Assembly: GCA_963834135.1 (NCBI GenBank)
Contig: CAWIAN010000009.1
Span: 207,803-271,802 of the forward strand
DNA from: Bog-257 sp963834135
GTDB lineage: Bacteria; Acidobacteriota; Terriglobia; Terriglobales; Acidobacteriaceae
Direction: 5' to 3'
DNA: 64,000 nucleotides
Part shown: positions 25,804-34,385 of the stretch, piece by piece
Position numbering within the stretch: position 1 is the stretch's first letter
How the letters are laid out: each line of letters opens with the position of its first letter
Position numbers and translations under genes: made by a program
The notes under the pieces: generated by a model
Database searches by the model: none
Seen by the model: only the letters and a program-made list of their open reading frames with translations
What the model was told of the DNA's origin: nothing

Positions 25804-26763
25804 GTGAATATTCGGAACAATCATCGCTGGCAGGTGATCTTCGCGTTCGCGCTGGTCTATGTGTTCTGGGGCTCGACCTACTTGGCCATTGGCATCGCCG
25901 ACGAGGAGCATCTTCCCCCGGCCGTGATGTGCGCCATGCGCTTCTTCATTGCGGGCCCGCTGATGCTGGCCGCCTGCGCGATGATGGGCCGGCGCATCCG
26001 GATTACCTTCGCCGAGGGACTTCGACTTGCCACGGTCGGTTGCCTTCTCCTGGTCGGCGGCAATTGCGGACTCGCCTGGGCCGAGCAATGGGTCCCCACC
26101 GGCTTCGCCGCGCTATTGATCGCCATCACGCCGATCTGGTTCCTGCTGCTGGAGACTTTTGTCTTTCGCGGAGACCGCCTGTCGGCACGCGGCGTCTTCG
26201 GCGTCGCTCTCGGCATCGCCGGAGTCGCACTCCTGTTCTGGTCGAAGTTTCAGGACCGCTCCGCGCTGGGCATCATGCCGCTGCTCGCAGCCGGCACACT
26301 GCTGTTTTCGTCGTTCAGTTGGTCGGTCGGCTCCGTGCTTTCGCACAAATGGCAGATGAAGGTTGATCCGTTCACCGCAACAGGATGGCAAATGCTGTTC
26401 GCTGCCGTCGGGAATACGCTGGTCGCCATGCTCACCGGCGAGTACCGGCACATCGTCGTCACCCAACGCGCCATGATGGCGACTCTCTACCTCGTGGTCT
26501 TCGGCTCGTGGGTGGGATACACGGCCTACATCTGGTTGCTGAAGCATGTTCCGACGCCGAAGGTCGCGACCTATGCCTACGTCAATCCGCTGGTCGCGGT
26601 GTTCCTGGGATGGCTGCTGCACAGCGAGCACCTCGACGGCTGGATGCTGGGCGGCACCATGATCATCGTCGTTGGAGTAGCGCTGGTGACGACAGCCAAG
26701 GTGCACGACGCCGGCAAAGAGCTGGCTGAAGGAACGCTGCCGGAGCTGGAAGGCGAGGTATGA
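25804..26763 (+). CDS. EamA/DMT-family transporter
   Basis: A 319-residue permease with about ten hydrophobic helices in two EamA repeats. The first repeat begins WQVIFAFALVYVFWGSTYLA and includes the conserved FWGSTY and the segment RFFIAGPLMLA. The second carries ASYLVVF-like LYLVVFGSWVGYTAYIWLL and YAYVNPLVAVFLGWLL. It starts with GTG. This group (RhaT/YedA-like) usually exports amino acids or other metabolites. Substrate unknown. Confidence 0.9.
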   Translation: MNIRNNHRWQVIFAFALVYVFWGSTYLAIGIADEEHLPPAVMCAMRFFIAGPLMLAACAMMGRRIRITFAEGLRLATVGCLLLVGGNCGLAWAEQWVPTGFAALLIAITPIWFLLLETFVFRGDRLSARGVFGVALGIAGVALLFWSKFQDRSALGIMPLLAAGTLLFSSFSWSVGSVLSHKWQMKVDPFTATGWQMLFAAVGNTLVAMLTGEYRHIVVTQRAMMATLYLVVFGSWVGYTAYIWLLKHVPTPKVATYAYVNPLVAVFLGWLLHSEHLDGWMLGGTMIIVVGVALVTTAKVHDAGKELAEGTLPELEGEV

Positions 26764-26777
26764 AAAAACACAGCGTG

Positions 26778-26853
26778 TTCACCACGGAGACAGGGAGACA
26801 CGGAGACAAAAGAAGACAGGAGATTCTCTGCGTCTCCGTGCCTCTGTGGTGAA
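26778..26853. repeat. CACGGAGAC-type long inverted repeat
   Basis: TTCACCACGGAGACAGGGAG opens and CTCCGTGCCTCTGTGGTGAA closes a palindromic element in the 98-base spacer between the EamA gene and the convergent rdgB. The two halves pair nearly throughout. Elements with this sequence are scattered between genes in many soil bacteria; here it may also act as a bidirectional terminator. Confidence 0.75.
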
Positions 26854-26861
26854 TAAGCGCT

Positions 26862-27500
26862 TTAATGCGGATGCCGCTCCTTTTGCTCATCCTCCCACTC
26901 CAGAAAGGCCCGGAAGGCGGCTCCGCGATGACTGTATCCTGCTTTCTCTTCCGCAGTGAGTTCGGCAAAAGTCTTCCCAATCTGCGGGAAGTAGAACAGC
27001 GGATCGTAACCAAATCCGTTCGATCCTCGTTCGGCGTGCAAGATCTTACCTTCGGCTTTGCCGTGAAACGTTGCCAGCGTGTGTCCATTGCGCGCAGCGG
27101 CAATCACGCAGATGAAGCGTCCGGTACGAAACTCATCAGGAACTTCGTGCAGCTCGCGCAACAGGCGGGCATTGTTGGCATCGTCATCGGAATTGCCTGA
27201 GTTCTCGCCTGGATTGTGCTCGTCGGCGGCGTAGCGAGCCGAGCGAACTCCCGGCGCACAGCCCAGAGCATCCACCTCCAGGCCCGAATCGTCCGCGATG
27301 ACGATCTCACCCTCCGCATGTTTGCTGTAGAACTCGGCTTTCTTTTGGGCATTCGCCTCGAAGGTGTCGCCATCCTCCACCACAGGGGGCAGCAATGCGA
27401 AGCCGGGCAGCATTTCGATCTGCACGTTATGTGAAGCGGCAGCACCGATCAGGTCACGAATCTTCCCCGGGTTCGAAGTGGCTACAAGTACGCGTTTCAA
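26862..27500 (-). CDS. rdgB: non-canonical purine NTP pyrophosphatase (RdgB/HAM1)
   Basis: A 212-residue cytoplasmic house-cleaning enzyme that hydrolyses ITP, dITP and XTP to monophosphates. Motifs: VATSNPGKIRDL at the N-terminus (substrate loop), VIADDSGLEVDALGCAPG with the catalytic Asp pair, GVRSARYA, YDPLFYFP and the C-terminal SHRGAAFRAF. Length is normal apart from a short charged tail. Confidence 0.95.
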   Translation of the reverse strand: MKRVLVATSNPGKIRDLIGAAASHNVQIEMLPGFALLPPVVEDGDTFEANAQKKAEFYSKHAEGEIVIADDSGLEVDALGCAPGVRSARYAADEHNPGENSGNSDDDANNARLLRELHEVPDEFRTGRFICVIAAARNGHTLATFHGKAEGKILHAERGSNGFGYDPLFYFPQIGKTFAELTAEEKAGYSHRGAAFRAFLEWEDEQKERHPH

Positions 27501-27759
27501 GCAAACCCTCCGATAGCAACTGGCAGCTAGTTAAAAAATCAACGCCGCTGCTTCACCGGATTGTAATTCGGTGCCCCATGTGCCGGGAGGGAACGGACTG
27601 CTGCTGGTTGCTAGTTACTACCGCGCTGCCTTATCCAATTCCGAACACTTTTTCGCCATTCACTCACTTTTAACCTTCGCTTCAAGTGCAGTTCACGTCC
27701 GCCAAGTATCAAGGTTAGACCTCAGAATCTATGCCTGAGGACAAGAGGTGAGGAGAACT

Positions 27760-29394
27760 ATGCGTCAGATTCTGGCTACAACGTTAATGGCGGTTATGAC
27801 CTTCGGACCGCTGACCAACGCGAATGCCGCAGCGGCCCAGCCGTCAAGCAAATCATTCGCGGGTCAACCAGCAACTCCCATCCGTCACCTGGTGGTGATC
27901 TTCCAGGAAAACGTTTCCTTCGACCATTACTTTGGCACCTACCCTCAGGCCACCAACCCGGCAGGCGAGCCCGTCTTCACGCCGCTGCCGAACACTCCCT
28001 CGGTAAATGGAATTTCCGGCCTGCTCAGCGTAGCCAACCCCAATCTGAATCCTGCTAACGGAACTGGCGCGACCAATCCCTTCCGCCTCGACCGTTCGCA
28101 GGCCGCCACCAACGATCAGGACCACGATTACACGCCGGAACAGATGGCCTTCGATAAGGGCCTCATGGACCTGTTCCCCTTCAATACCGGCGTTGCCGGT
28201 CCGCCCCCGACGGGCGGAGGCATTGTGGACACGACCGGTCTGGTGATGGGCTATTACGACGGCAATACCGTCACCGCCCTGTGGAATTACGCTCAGACCT
28301 TCGCCATGAACGACAACTCGTACGGCACCAACTTTGGCCCATCAACTGACGGCGCGCTCAATCTCATCGCCGGCCAGACCAACGGTGTCGTGCAGAATGA
28401 AAACGGCACGGGTGCGGTCATCGGCGACGGCAATGGTGGCTTGACCCTCATCAGCGATGCCGACCCGCTGAACGATGTCTGCTCCACCACCAGCGGCGAA
28501 GTCTTGCAGATGGGCGGACAGAATATCGGCGATCTGCTCAACACCGCCGGTGTAAGCTGGGGCTTCTTTGAAGGTGGCTTCGACCTGACCATCACCAACC
28601 CCAACGGCACCACGGGCTGCCATCGTTCTACCCTGTCGCAAATCACCGGGCAGACCAAGGCCGACTACATCCCGCACCATCAGCCGTTCCAGTACTACAC
28701 CTCGACCGCCAACTGGCAACACACGCGTCCCACTTCAATCGCGACCATCGGGCAGCAGGGCGATGCCGGCAATCACCAGTACGACACGCATGACTTCTTC
28801 GACGCGGTCAACGCCGGCAACTTCCCGGCCGTCAGCTTCCTGAAGGCCCCCGGCTATCAGGACGGACATGCCGGCTACTCCGACCCGCTCGACGAGCAGA
28901 AGTTCATCGTCGACACCATCAACTTCCTAAGCCAGAGCTCTGAGTGGGCCAGCACGGCAGTCGTCATCACCTACGACGATTCCGACGGCTGGTACGACCA
29001 TCAGCTTGGCCCGGTCGTGAACGCTTCGCAGACCAGCGCGGATGCTCTCACCGGTGCTGGCCAGTGCGGCACGGTAGCACCGTTCCTCGACGGCATTTCG
29101 GCATCGCATGCTCAGGGCCGCTGCGGTTACGGACCCCGTATCCCGATGATGCTGATTTCGCCTTACGCACGTCAGAACCAGGTCGATCACACCTTGCTCG
29201 ATCAGTCTTCGGTTATCCGCTTCGTCGAAGACAACTGGCTCGGCGGCCAGCGGATCGGCAACGGTTCGTTCGACACCGTTACCAATTCGATTGCATCGCT
29301 GATGTCCTTCAGCCAGCCCACGTCGTGCTTCCGCTACGTGCTGCTGAACGACACCACTGGTCTGGTAACCCAAAAGGGTTGCGCAAGACCGTAG
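27760..29394 (+). CDS. secreted phosphoesterase (phospholipase C/acid phosphatase family)
   Basis: A 544-residue exported enzyme of the PF04185 type. The start at 27760 has AGGAG five bases upstream and gives a signal peptide ending near TNANAAAAQ. The active-site region HLVVIFQENVSFDHYFGTYP (metal-binding Glu-Asn) opens the domain. Later segments typical for the family are FPAVSFLKAPGYQDGHAGYS, VVITYDDSDGWYDH and RIPMMLISPYAR. It probably cleaves phosphate esters or phospholipids outside the cytoplasm. It is followed by a multicopper oxidase gene only 20 bases downstream. Confidence 0.9.
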   Translation: MRQILATTLMAVMTFGPLTNANAAAAQPSSKSFAGQPATPIRHLVVIFQENVSFDHYFGTYPQATNPAGEPVFTPLPNTPSVNGISGLLSVANPNLNPANGTGATNPFRLDRSQAATNDQDHDYTPEQMAFDKGLMDLFPFNTGVAGPPPTGGGIVDTTGLVMGYYDGNTVTALWNYAQTFAMNDNSYGTNFGPSTDGALNLIAGQTNGVVQNENGTGAVIGDGNGGLTLISDADPLNDVCSTTSGEVLQMGGQNIGDLLNTAGVSWGFFEGGFDLTITNPNGTTGCHRSTLSQITGQTKADYIPHHQPFQYYTSTANWQHTRPTSIATIGQQGDAGNHQYDTHDFFDAVNAGNFPAVSFLKAPGYQDGHAGYSDPLDEQKFIVDTINFLSQSSEWASTAVVITYDDSDGWYDHQLGPVVNASQTSADALTGAGQCGTVAPFLDGISASHAQGRCGYGPRIPMMLISPYARQNQVDHTLLDQSSVIRFVEDNWLGGQRIGNGSFDTVTNSIASLMSFSQPTSCFRYVLLNDTTGLVTQKGCARP

Positions 29395-29414
29395 TCTGTT
29401 GACAGGCAATTAGA

Positions 29415-31091
29415 ATGGCAACAAGCGCAGCGTCATGGCTGCGCTCGTTTGCCGTTTCGCGCTTTTCCGATTCCCGCTTGCAAAGGCACTTGGTGACCAC
29501 TCGACGATCGTTTCTGAAGCACTGTTCCGCTGTCGCCGGGGGCCTCGTTCTCGGCCGCAATGGCTTTCTCTCAGCCATGCAGCACGCCGCTCCGGCTCCC
29601 GCCAATACTTTGAATGTCAGCACGCTGCCGACGTTTGTAGATTCGCTGCCGCTGCCTTCAGTCGCCAAGCCGTCCGGCATGCGCACGCTCGCTTCTTCCA
29701 AAGCGAAAGTTCCTTACTATCGCTTCGCCGCTCGCCCGATGGAAATGAAAATCCATCGCGATCTTAAGCCGACCAACTTCTGGTCGTTCGGCCCGTCGGT
29801 CCCGGGACCAACGCTGGAGATGCGAAGCAATGAGCCGGTGCTGGTGGAATGGGCGAACGAGCTTCCCCAACATCACTTCCTGCCCATCGACTATCGTCTG
29901 CACGGCGCTGAAGCGAGCAATCCCCAGGTGCGCATCGTCTCGCATTTGCATGGAGCCCGCGTGCCCGCCGACAGCGACGGCTTTCCCGAAGACTGGTTCG
30001 CGCCCGGCGGCTCGCGCCTCTATCGCTATCCCAATCAGCAGGACGCGATGATGCTCTGGTACCACGATCACGCCATGGGCATTAATCGCCTGAATATTTA
30101 TGCTGGATTATTTGGCGCAACTTTTATTCGCGACAGCTACGAGGAAAAGCTGAATCTGCCTAGCGGCGCCTACGAAGTGCCGCTGCTGATCTTCGACCGG
30201 ATGATTACCCCCGAAGGTCAGCTGTACTATCCCGTCTCTCCCAATCCCAAGGAACCCTGGATCCCCGAGCTTTTTGGCGATGCGATTCTGGTGAACGGCA
30301 AGCTCTTCCCGTACCTCGAAGTGGAGCCGCGCAAATATCGTTTCCGCGTCCTGAACGCCTCCAACGCCCGCTTCTACCATTTCTGGATGAAGAACGGCCT
30401 CACCTTCCAGCAGATCGGTACCGATCAGGGGCTGCTGCCCGCCGCTGTGCCGGTGAAACGTGTGGCGCTGGCGCCGGGCGAGCGCGCCGACGTCATCGTT
30501 GACTTCGGCGATTGCCGCGGCGAACAGATCGTGCTGATGAACGACGCTTTCACGGTCATGCAATTCCGCGTCTCCGCGAATAAGGTGACCGACAACAGCT
30601 CCCTGCCGGCCGAACTGCGATCCGTTCCGAAGATTCCGGAATCCGATGCAGTAAAGACTCGCCTGCTGACCCTGGACGAAATCGACAACCGGGTTGGTGA
30701 ACCGGTGCTGATGCTGTTGAACGGAAGTCACTGGCACGATCCCATCAGCGAAAATCCAACGGTCAACACAACCGAGATCTGGAGCTTCGTCAATCCCACC
30801 GACGACACACATCCCATCCATCTGCACACCGTGCGCTTCCAAATCCTCGACCGCCAGCACTACGAGCCGTGGACCTACCTCACCAAGAAGCAATTTCTCT
30901 TTCTCGGACCGCGCATCCCACCCGAGCCATGGGAGGCAGGCTGGAAAGACACAGTCCGCGCCGACTCCAAAATGGTGACCCGCATCATCGTCCGCTTCGA
31001 CTCCTATCCCGGACGCTACGTCTGGCACTGCCACATCCTGGAGCACGAAGACAACGAAATGATGCGCCCCTATGAGATCGTGAAGGCATAG
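29415..31091 (+). CDS. multicopper oxidase (CotA/bilirubin-oxidase-like), Tat-exported
   Basis: A 558-residue laccase-like oxidase. A twin-arginine signal TTRRSFLKHCSAVAGG begins at residue ~28. The four copper-binding motifs are intact: HLHGARVPADSDG, WYHDHAMGINRLN, HPIHLHTVRF and WHCHILEHEDNEMM, the last with the type 1 Cys and an axial Met. This predicts a periplasmic enzyme that oxidises phenols, metal ions or bilirubin-like compounds with O2. A GTG at 29493, just before TTRRSF with AAAGG upstream, may be the true start, since Tat signals usually have short leaders. Confidence 0.9.
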   Translation: MATSAASWLRSFAVSRFSDSRLQRHLVTTRRSFLKHCSAVAGGLVLGRNGFLSAMQHAAPAPANTLNVSTLPTFVDSLPLPSVAKPSGMRTLASSKAKVPYYRFAARPMEMKIHRDLKPTNFWSFGPSVPGPTLEMRSNEPVLVEWANELPQHHFLPIDYRLHGAEASNPQVRIVSHLHGARVPADSDGFPEDWFAPGGSRLYRYPNQQDAMMLWYHDHAMGINRLNIYAGLFGATFIRDSYEEKLNLPSGAYEVPLLIFDRMITPEGQLYYPVSPNPKEPWIPELFGDAILVNGKLFPYLEVEPRKYRFRVLNASNARFYHFWMKNGLTFQQIGTDQGLLPAAVPVKRVALAPGERADVIVDFGDCRGEQIVLMNDAFTVMQFRVSANKVTDNSSLPAELRSVPKIPESDAVKTRLLTLDEIDNRVGEPVLMLLNGSHWHDPISENPTVNTTEIWSFVNPTDDTHPIHLHTVRFQILDRQHYEPWTYLTKKQFLFLGPRIPPEPWEAGWKDTVRADSKMVTRIIVRFDSYPGRYVWHCHILEHEDNEMMRPYEIVKA

Positions 31092-31197
31092 TGGTGCCCC
31101 ACGTTCGCGTCCCGACGTTGGACGCTAACGTGAGTTCCGTCCTCACAGTACTATGGCCGAACGACGCTCTTTGAAGGTGCCCGGCTTCACGGGCTGT

Positions 31198-31321
31198 TGA
31201 AAAACTCGTGTGCGGCGGTATTTTAGGTAGAGCTGGCCTTCAGGCCAACGTCTAGACCGTTTATTGGTCGATTAGAGTCGGCTTCAGCCGACGACACCAG
31301 GTCCGCGTAATGAGTTTTTCA
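31198..31321. repeat. MITE-like element with 10-bp terminal inverted repeats
   Basis: TGAAAAACTC (31198-31207) and GAGTTTTTCA (31312-31321) are perfect inverted ends of a 124-base non-coding element. Inside are two small hairpins, TGGCC-TTCA-GGCCA and GTCGGCT-TC-AGCCGAC. The element fills most of the spacer between the multicopper oxidase and the PLP enzyme gene. I see no target-site duplication. Confidence 0.6.
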
Positions 31322-31394
31322 GGGGCTCCTCGTGCCGGACCTACCCCTTCTCAGTTCGAGCCGCACCAGCGGCGAAACTCCTGCCTTCTGTACA

Positions 31395-32639
31395 ATGACC
31401 GAACCACCGACTCGCCACATGAAAATCGAAGACGCCCGAAACGAATTCCCCGCGCTCCAGCGGCAGGCCTTCCTCGACTCTGCCTGCGTCAGCCTTCCTC
31501 CGCAACGCACCGTCAATAAGCTGCGCGAATTCCTCGACATCGCTGCATTCTGTCCATCGGGCTCGTCCACCCAGCACCACATAGACATGGACACCATGCG
31601 CAACGCGGCGCGTCCACAGATCGCCAAGCTGATCAATGCCGACGAAGATGATATCGCGCTGGTCGAGAGCACCACGCACGGACTCAACCTCGCCGCCAAT
31701 GCGATTTCATTGCGGCGCGGCGACCGCGTCGTCATTTCCGATCTGGAGTTCCTGGAAGTCGCGTTGCCCTGGCTCCAGAAGCGCGATGAAAGCGGCATCT
31801 CTATCGACGTGCTGCCAAATCGCGAGGGAAAGCTTCTGGTGGAAGATGTCGAGGCCGCCATCACGCCCGACACTCGCATCGTCGCCGTCAGCTCCGTACA
31901 ATGGAACAACGGCTTTCGCTGCGATCTGGATGCCCTATCGCGACTCTGCCGCGACCGCGACGTCTTTCTTGTCGTCGACGCTATCCAGCAGGTCGGGGCG
32001 ATTCCTCTCGACGTCAAAAAAACTCCGGTGGATGCCCTCGCCTGCGGTGGACACAAGTGGTTGCTGTCGCCCTTCGGCTGTGGATTCCTCTATCTCAGCA
32101 AAGAATTTCGCGCCAAGGTTAGAGCGCCGCTGGCCGGCTATCTTTCCGTAGCCGACCCTGTGGGCGGCTGGGGCGCGTACTTCGAAACGCCGTCGATTTC
32201 GCCCGTCGGCGACTTCAAGTACGTACACTCGGCGCGGCGCTGGGAGAACGGCGGCACGTCGAATTATCCAGGCGCCATCGGGCTTGCCGAATCGGTCGGG
32301 CTCCTCAACGAAATCGGCATCGATAACGTCGCCGAGTACGTGCTATCGCTCACCGACCACTTGATCGCCGGCCTTCATCAGGCGAACATCCAAGTCGTAA
32401 CGCCCGAAGACCGACGCTATCGCTCCGGCATTGTCACCTTCTCTCTTGCGACCGCGGCGCAGAACGCCGCCCTGATCGAATTCCTGCGCGAGCGCAAGGT
32501 GCTGGTCTCGCTGCGCTATACCTCAAACGTCGGCGGCGTGCGCGTCGGGTGTCATTTGTTCAACAACACCGACGATCTCGACCAACTGGTGGAATGCACG
32601 GCAACGTTCGTGCGGCAGCAGGGAGAGGCGCGGACCTGA
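31395..32639 (+). CDS. class V aminotransferase-fold PLP enzyme (cysteine desulfurase/epimerase-like)
   Basis: A 414-residue fold type I PLP enzyme. The Schiff-base Lys is in ACGGHKWLLSPFGCGF, the PLP-binding Asp in FLVVDAIQQVGAIPLD, and ALVESTTHGLNLAANAI forms the phosphate-binding region. It lacks an obvious active-site Cys loop of the SufS type, so an epimerase, lyase or kynureninase-like reaction is possible. The start is uncertain (31395 or the Met at 31419). Its stop TGA overlaps the ATG of the following permease gene by one base, so the enzyme probably acts on an amino acid imported by that permease. Confidence 0.82.
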   Translation: MTEPPTRHMKIEDARNEFPALQRQAFLDSACVSLPPQRTVNKLREFLDIAAFCPSGSSTQHHIDMDTMRNAARPQIAKLINADEDDIALVESTTHGLNLAANAISLRRGDRVVISDLEFLEVALPWLQKRDESGISIDVLPNREGKLLVEDVEAAITPDTRIVAVSSVQWNNGFRCDLDALSRLCRDRDVFLVVDAIQQVGAIPLDVKKTPVDALACGGHKWLLSPFGCGFLYLSKEFRAKVRAPLAGYLSVADPVGGWGAYFETPSISPVGDFKYVHSARRWENGGTSNYPGAIGLAESVGLLNEIGIDNVAEYVLSLTDHLIAGLHQANIQVVTPEDRRYRSGIVTFSLATAAQNAALIEFLRERKVLVSLRYTSNVGGVRVGCHLFNNTDDLDQLVECTATFVRQQGEART

Positions 32640-34054
32640 TGGCTGCCGATCCTGTTCCCATAGCGACTCCCGAGCGCCGCGCCGAAGCTGTCGCCAACGA
32701 GCACGGCCTCGCACGCAAGCTCACCGAGCGGCAGATGGGCATGATCGCGCTCGGCGGCGCCATCGGCACCGGACTTTTTCTCGGCAGCGCTCTCGCCGTG
32801 CGCACTGCCGGGCCGGCCGTCATTCTCAGCTACATCTTCACTTCGCTCATCGCGCTGCTGCTGATGTACTGCCTCTCGGAGATGGCAGTCGCGCATCCCA
32901 CCGCCGGCTCGTTCGGCGTGTATGCCGATCTCTACGTATCGCCCTGGGCGGGCTTCGTCGTGCGCTATACCTACTGGGCGGCGCAGTCGATCGCACTCGG
33001 CGGAGAAGCAGTAGCGGCGGCCATCTACACGCAGTGGTGGTTTCCCAGCACACCAGTTTGGGCCTGGGTGGTGGTCTACTCCGTGCTGCTGATCTTGGTG
33101 AATGCCACCAGCGTCGGCGCCTTCGGCACCTTCGAATACTGGTTCTCGACGATCAAAGTGACCGCCATCGGCGTCTTCATTGTACTGGGCACGGGAGTTC
33201 TGCTCGGCATCCATCAGCGCCAGCCGATCGGGCTCGCGAACTTTTACACCCACGGCGGTTTCCTGCCGCACGGCTGGCTCGGCGTCTGGATGGCGCTCGC
33301 TTTCGTCATCTTCAGCTTCATCGGAACGGAGATCGTCGCCGTCACCGCCGGCGAAGCGTTTGACCCCGAGCGTTCCGTGCCCCGCGCCATGCGCACCATG
33401 CTGCTGCGGCTGGTCATCTTCTACGTCGGCGCCATCACCGTGCTGGTCGGCGTGATTCCATGGACGGAAATTCAGCCCGGACAGAGCATCACCGTCAGCC
33501 CGTTCGTCCGCGTCTTCGACGTGATGCATGTGCCTATCGCCGCACAGATCGTAAACTTCGTCGTCCTGACGGCAGCGCTCTCCGGCATGAACTGCTGCCT
33601 GTACCTGGCGACCCGCATGATCTTCTCGCTGGCTCGCGGAGGCTACGCGCCCGCGGCTCTCGGAGGCGTCTCGCGCCACGGCGCGCCGATCCCAGCGTTG
33701 ATGGTGTCGGCCTTCGGCCTGGCGATCGCCACCGTGGTCGCCATTCTCTTCCCGCGCTCCGCCTACGTCTACATGTTTGGCATTGCGCTCTTCGGCGGAT
33801 TGTTTGTCTGGCTGATGATCTTCATCACCCACCTGTTCTTCCGCCGCAAGTGGGAGGCGCAAGGCGGCCGCACGCTGCCGGTGAGAATGCCGTTCTTCCC
33901 CGTAACTACGATCATCGGCGCGCTGGCGGTGCTGGCCATCATTATCTCGACCTGGTGGGTGGACGGCATGAGGCCCACGATGGAGTCAGGCATTCCCTGG
34001 CTGATCGTACTGAGCCTGCTGTATGCAGTGTCGCGAAGGCGTGAAAGTAATTAG
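32639..34054 (+). CDS. APC-family amino acid permease
   Basis: A 471-residue inner-membrane transporter with about 12 helices. The first helix contains the substrate-binding GGAIGTGLFLGSAL of the amino acid permease (GabP/AnsP/LysP) group, preceded by LTERQMGMIALG. Other family segments are FIGTEIVAVTAGEAFDPERSVP and AALSGMNCCLYLATRM. Translation is coupled to the upstream PLP enzyme through a TGATG overlap. Substrate unknown. Confidence 0.9.
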   Translation: MAADPVPIATPERRAEAVANEHGLARKLTERQMGMIALGGAIGTGLFLGSALAVRTAGPAVILSYIFTSLIALLLMYCLSEMAVAHPTAGSFGVYADLYVSPWAGFVVRYTYWAAQSIALGGEAVAAAIYTQWWFPSTPVWAWVVVYSVLLILVNATSVGAFGTFEYWFSTIKVTAIGVFIVLGTGVLLGIHQRQPIGLANFYTHGGFLPHGWLGVWMALAFVIFSFIGTEIVAVTAGEAFDPERSVPRAMRTMLLRLVIFYVGAITVLVGVIPWTEIQPGQSITVSPFVRVFDVMHVPIAAQIVNFVVLTAALSGMNCCLYLATRMIFSLARGGYAPAALGGVSRHGAPIPALMVSAFGLAIATVVAILFPRSAYVYMFGIALFGGLFVWLMIFITHLFFRRKWEAQGGRTLPVRMPFFPVTTIIGALAVLAIIISTWWVDGMRPTMESGIPWLIVLSLLYAVSRRRESN

Positions 34055-34138
34055 TAATGAGTGATTAGTAATTGGTGATTAGCAATCGGCGACTACTGCT
34101 GGCTACTGACGATTGCCTACTGACGACTGGCCACTGAC
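34053..34138. repeat. degenerate tract of AGTAATTAGTGATTAG / CTACTGAC words
   Basis: Immediately after the permease stop about 85 bases consist of imperfect repetitions such as GTGATTAGTAATTGGTGATT and CTACTGACGATTGCC. It resembles the tracts at 14298 and 63535. Followed at 34145-34195 by a GTCATCCCGA-type repeat. The rest of the spacer up to 34385 shows no feature I can support. Confidence 0.5.
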
Positions 34139-34144
34139 TTGGTT

Positions 34145-34195
34145 GTCATCCCGACCGGAGGTGGGCCGTCGTTGCCCGCTGGAGTGGAGGGACCT
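34145..34195. repeat. GTCATCC-type dispersed repeat (divergent copy)
   Basis: GTCATCCCGACCGGAGGTGGG, then the inverted-like TGCCCGCTGGAGTGGAGGGACCT. The ends match the elements at 19995, 40471 and 50754; the central part is diverged. Confidence 0.4.
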
Positions 34196-34385
34196 GCTGT
34201 TCGCTGCCGTGGAAGGATCCCGCCGCACAGCAATAGCAGACCCCTATTCGGGCTGAAGCCCTCGTCGTGGTGACAATCATTGGAAGAAAATCCCTTTGCC
34301 GATCCTCCGTTCGGCGCATTTGACCTGCTTCCCTCTCTCCAAGGTTTATACTTCGCGGTTGCCACTTCTTCTCCCGCGAGGCGCC

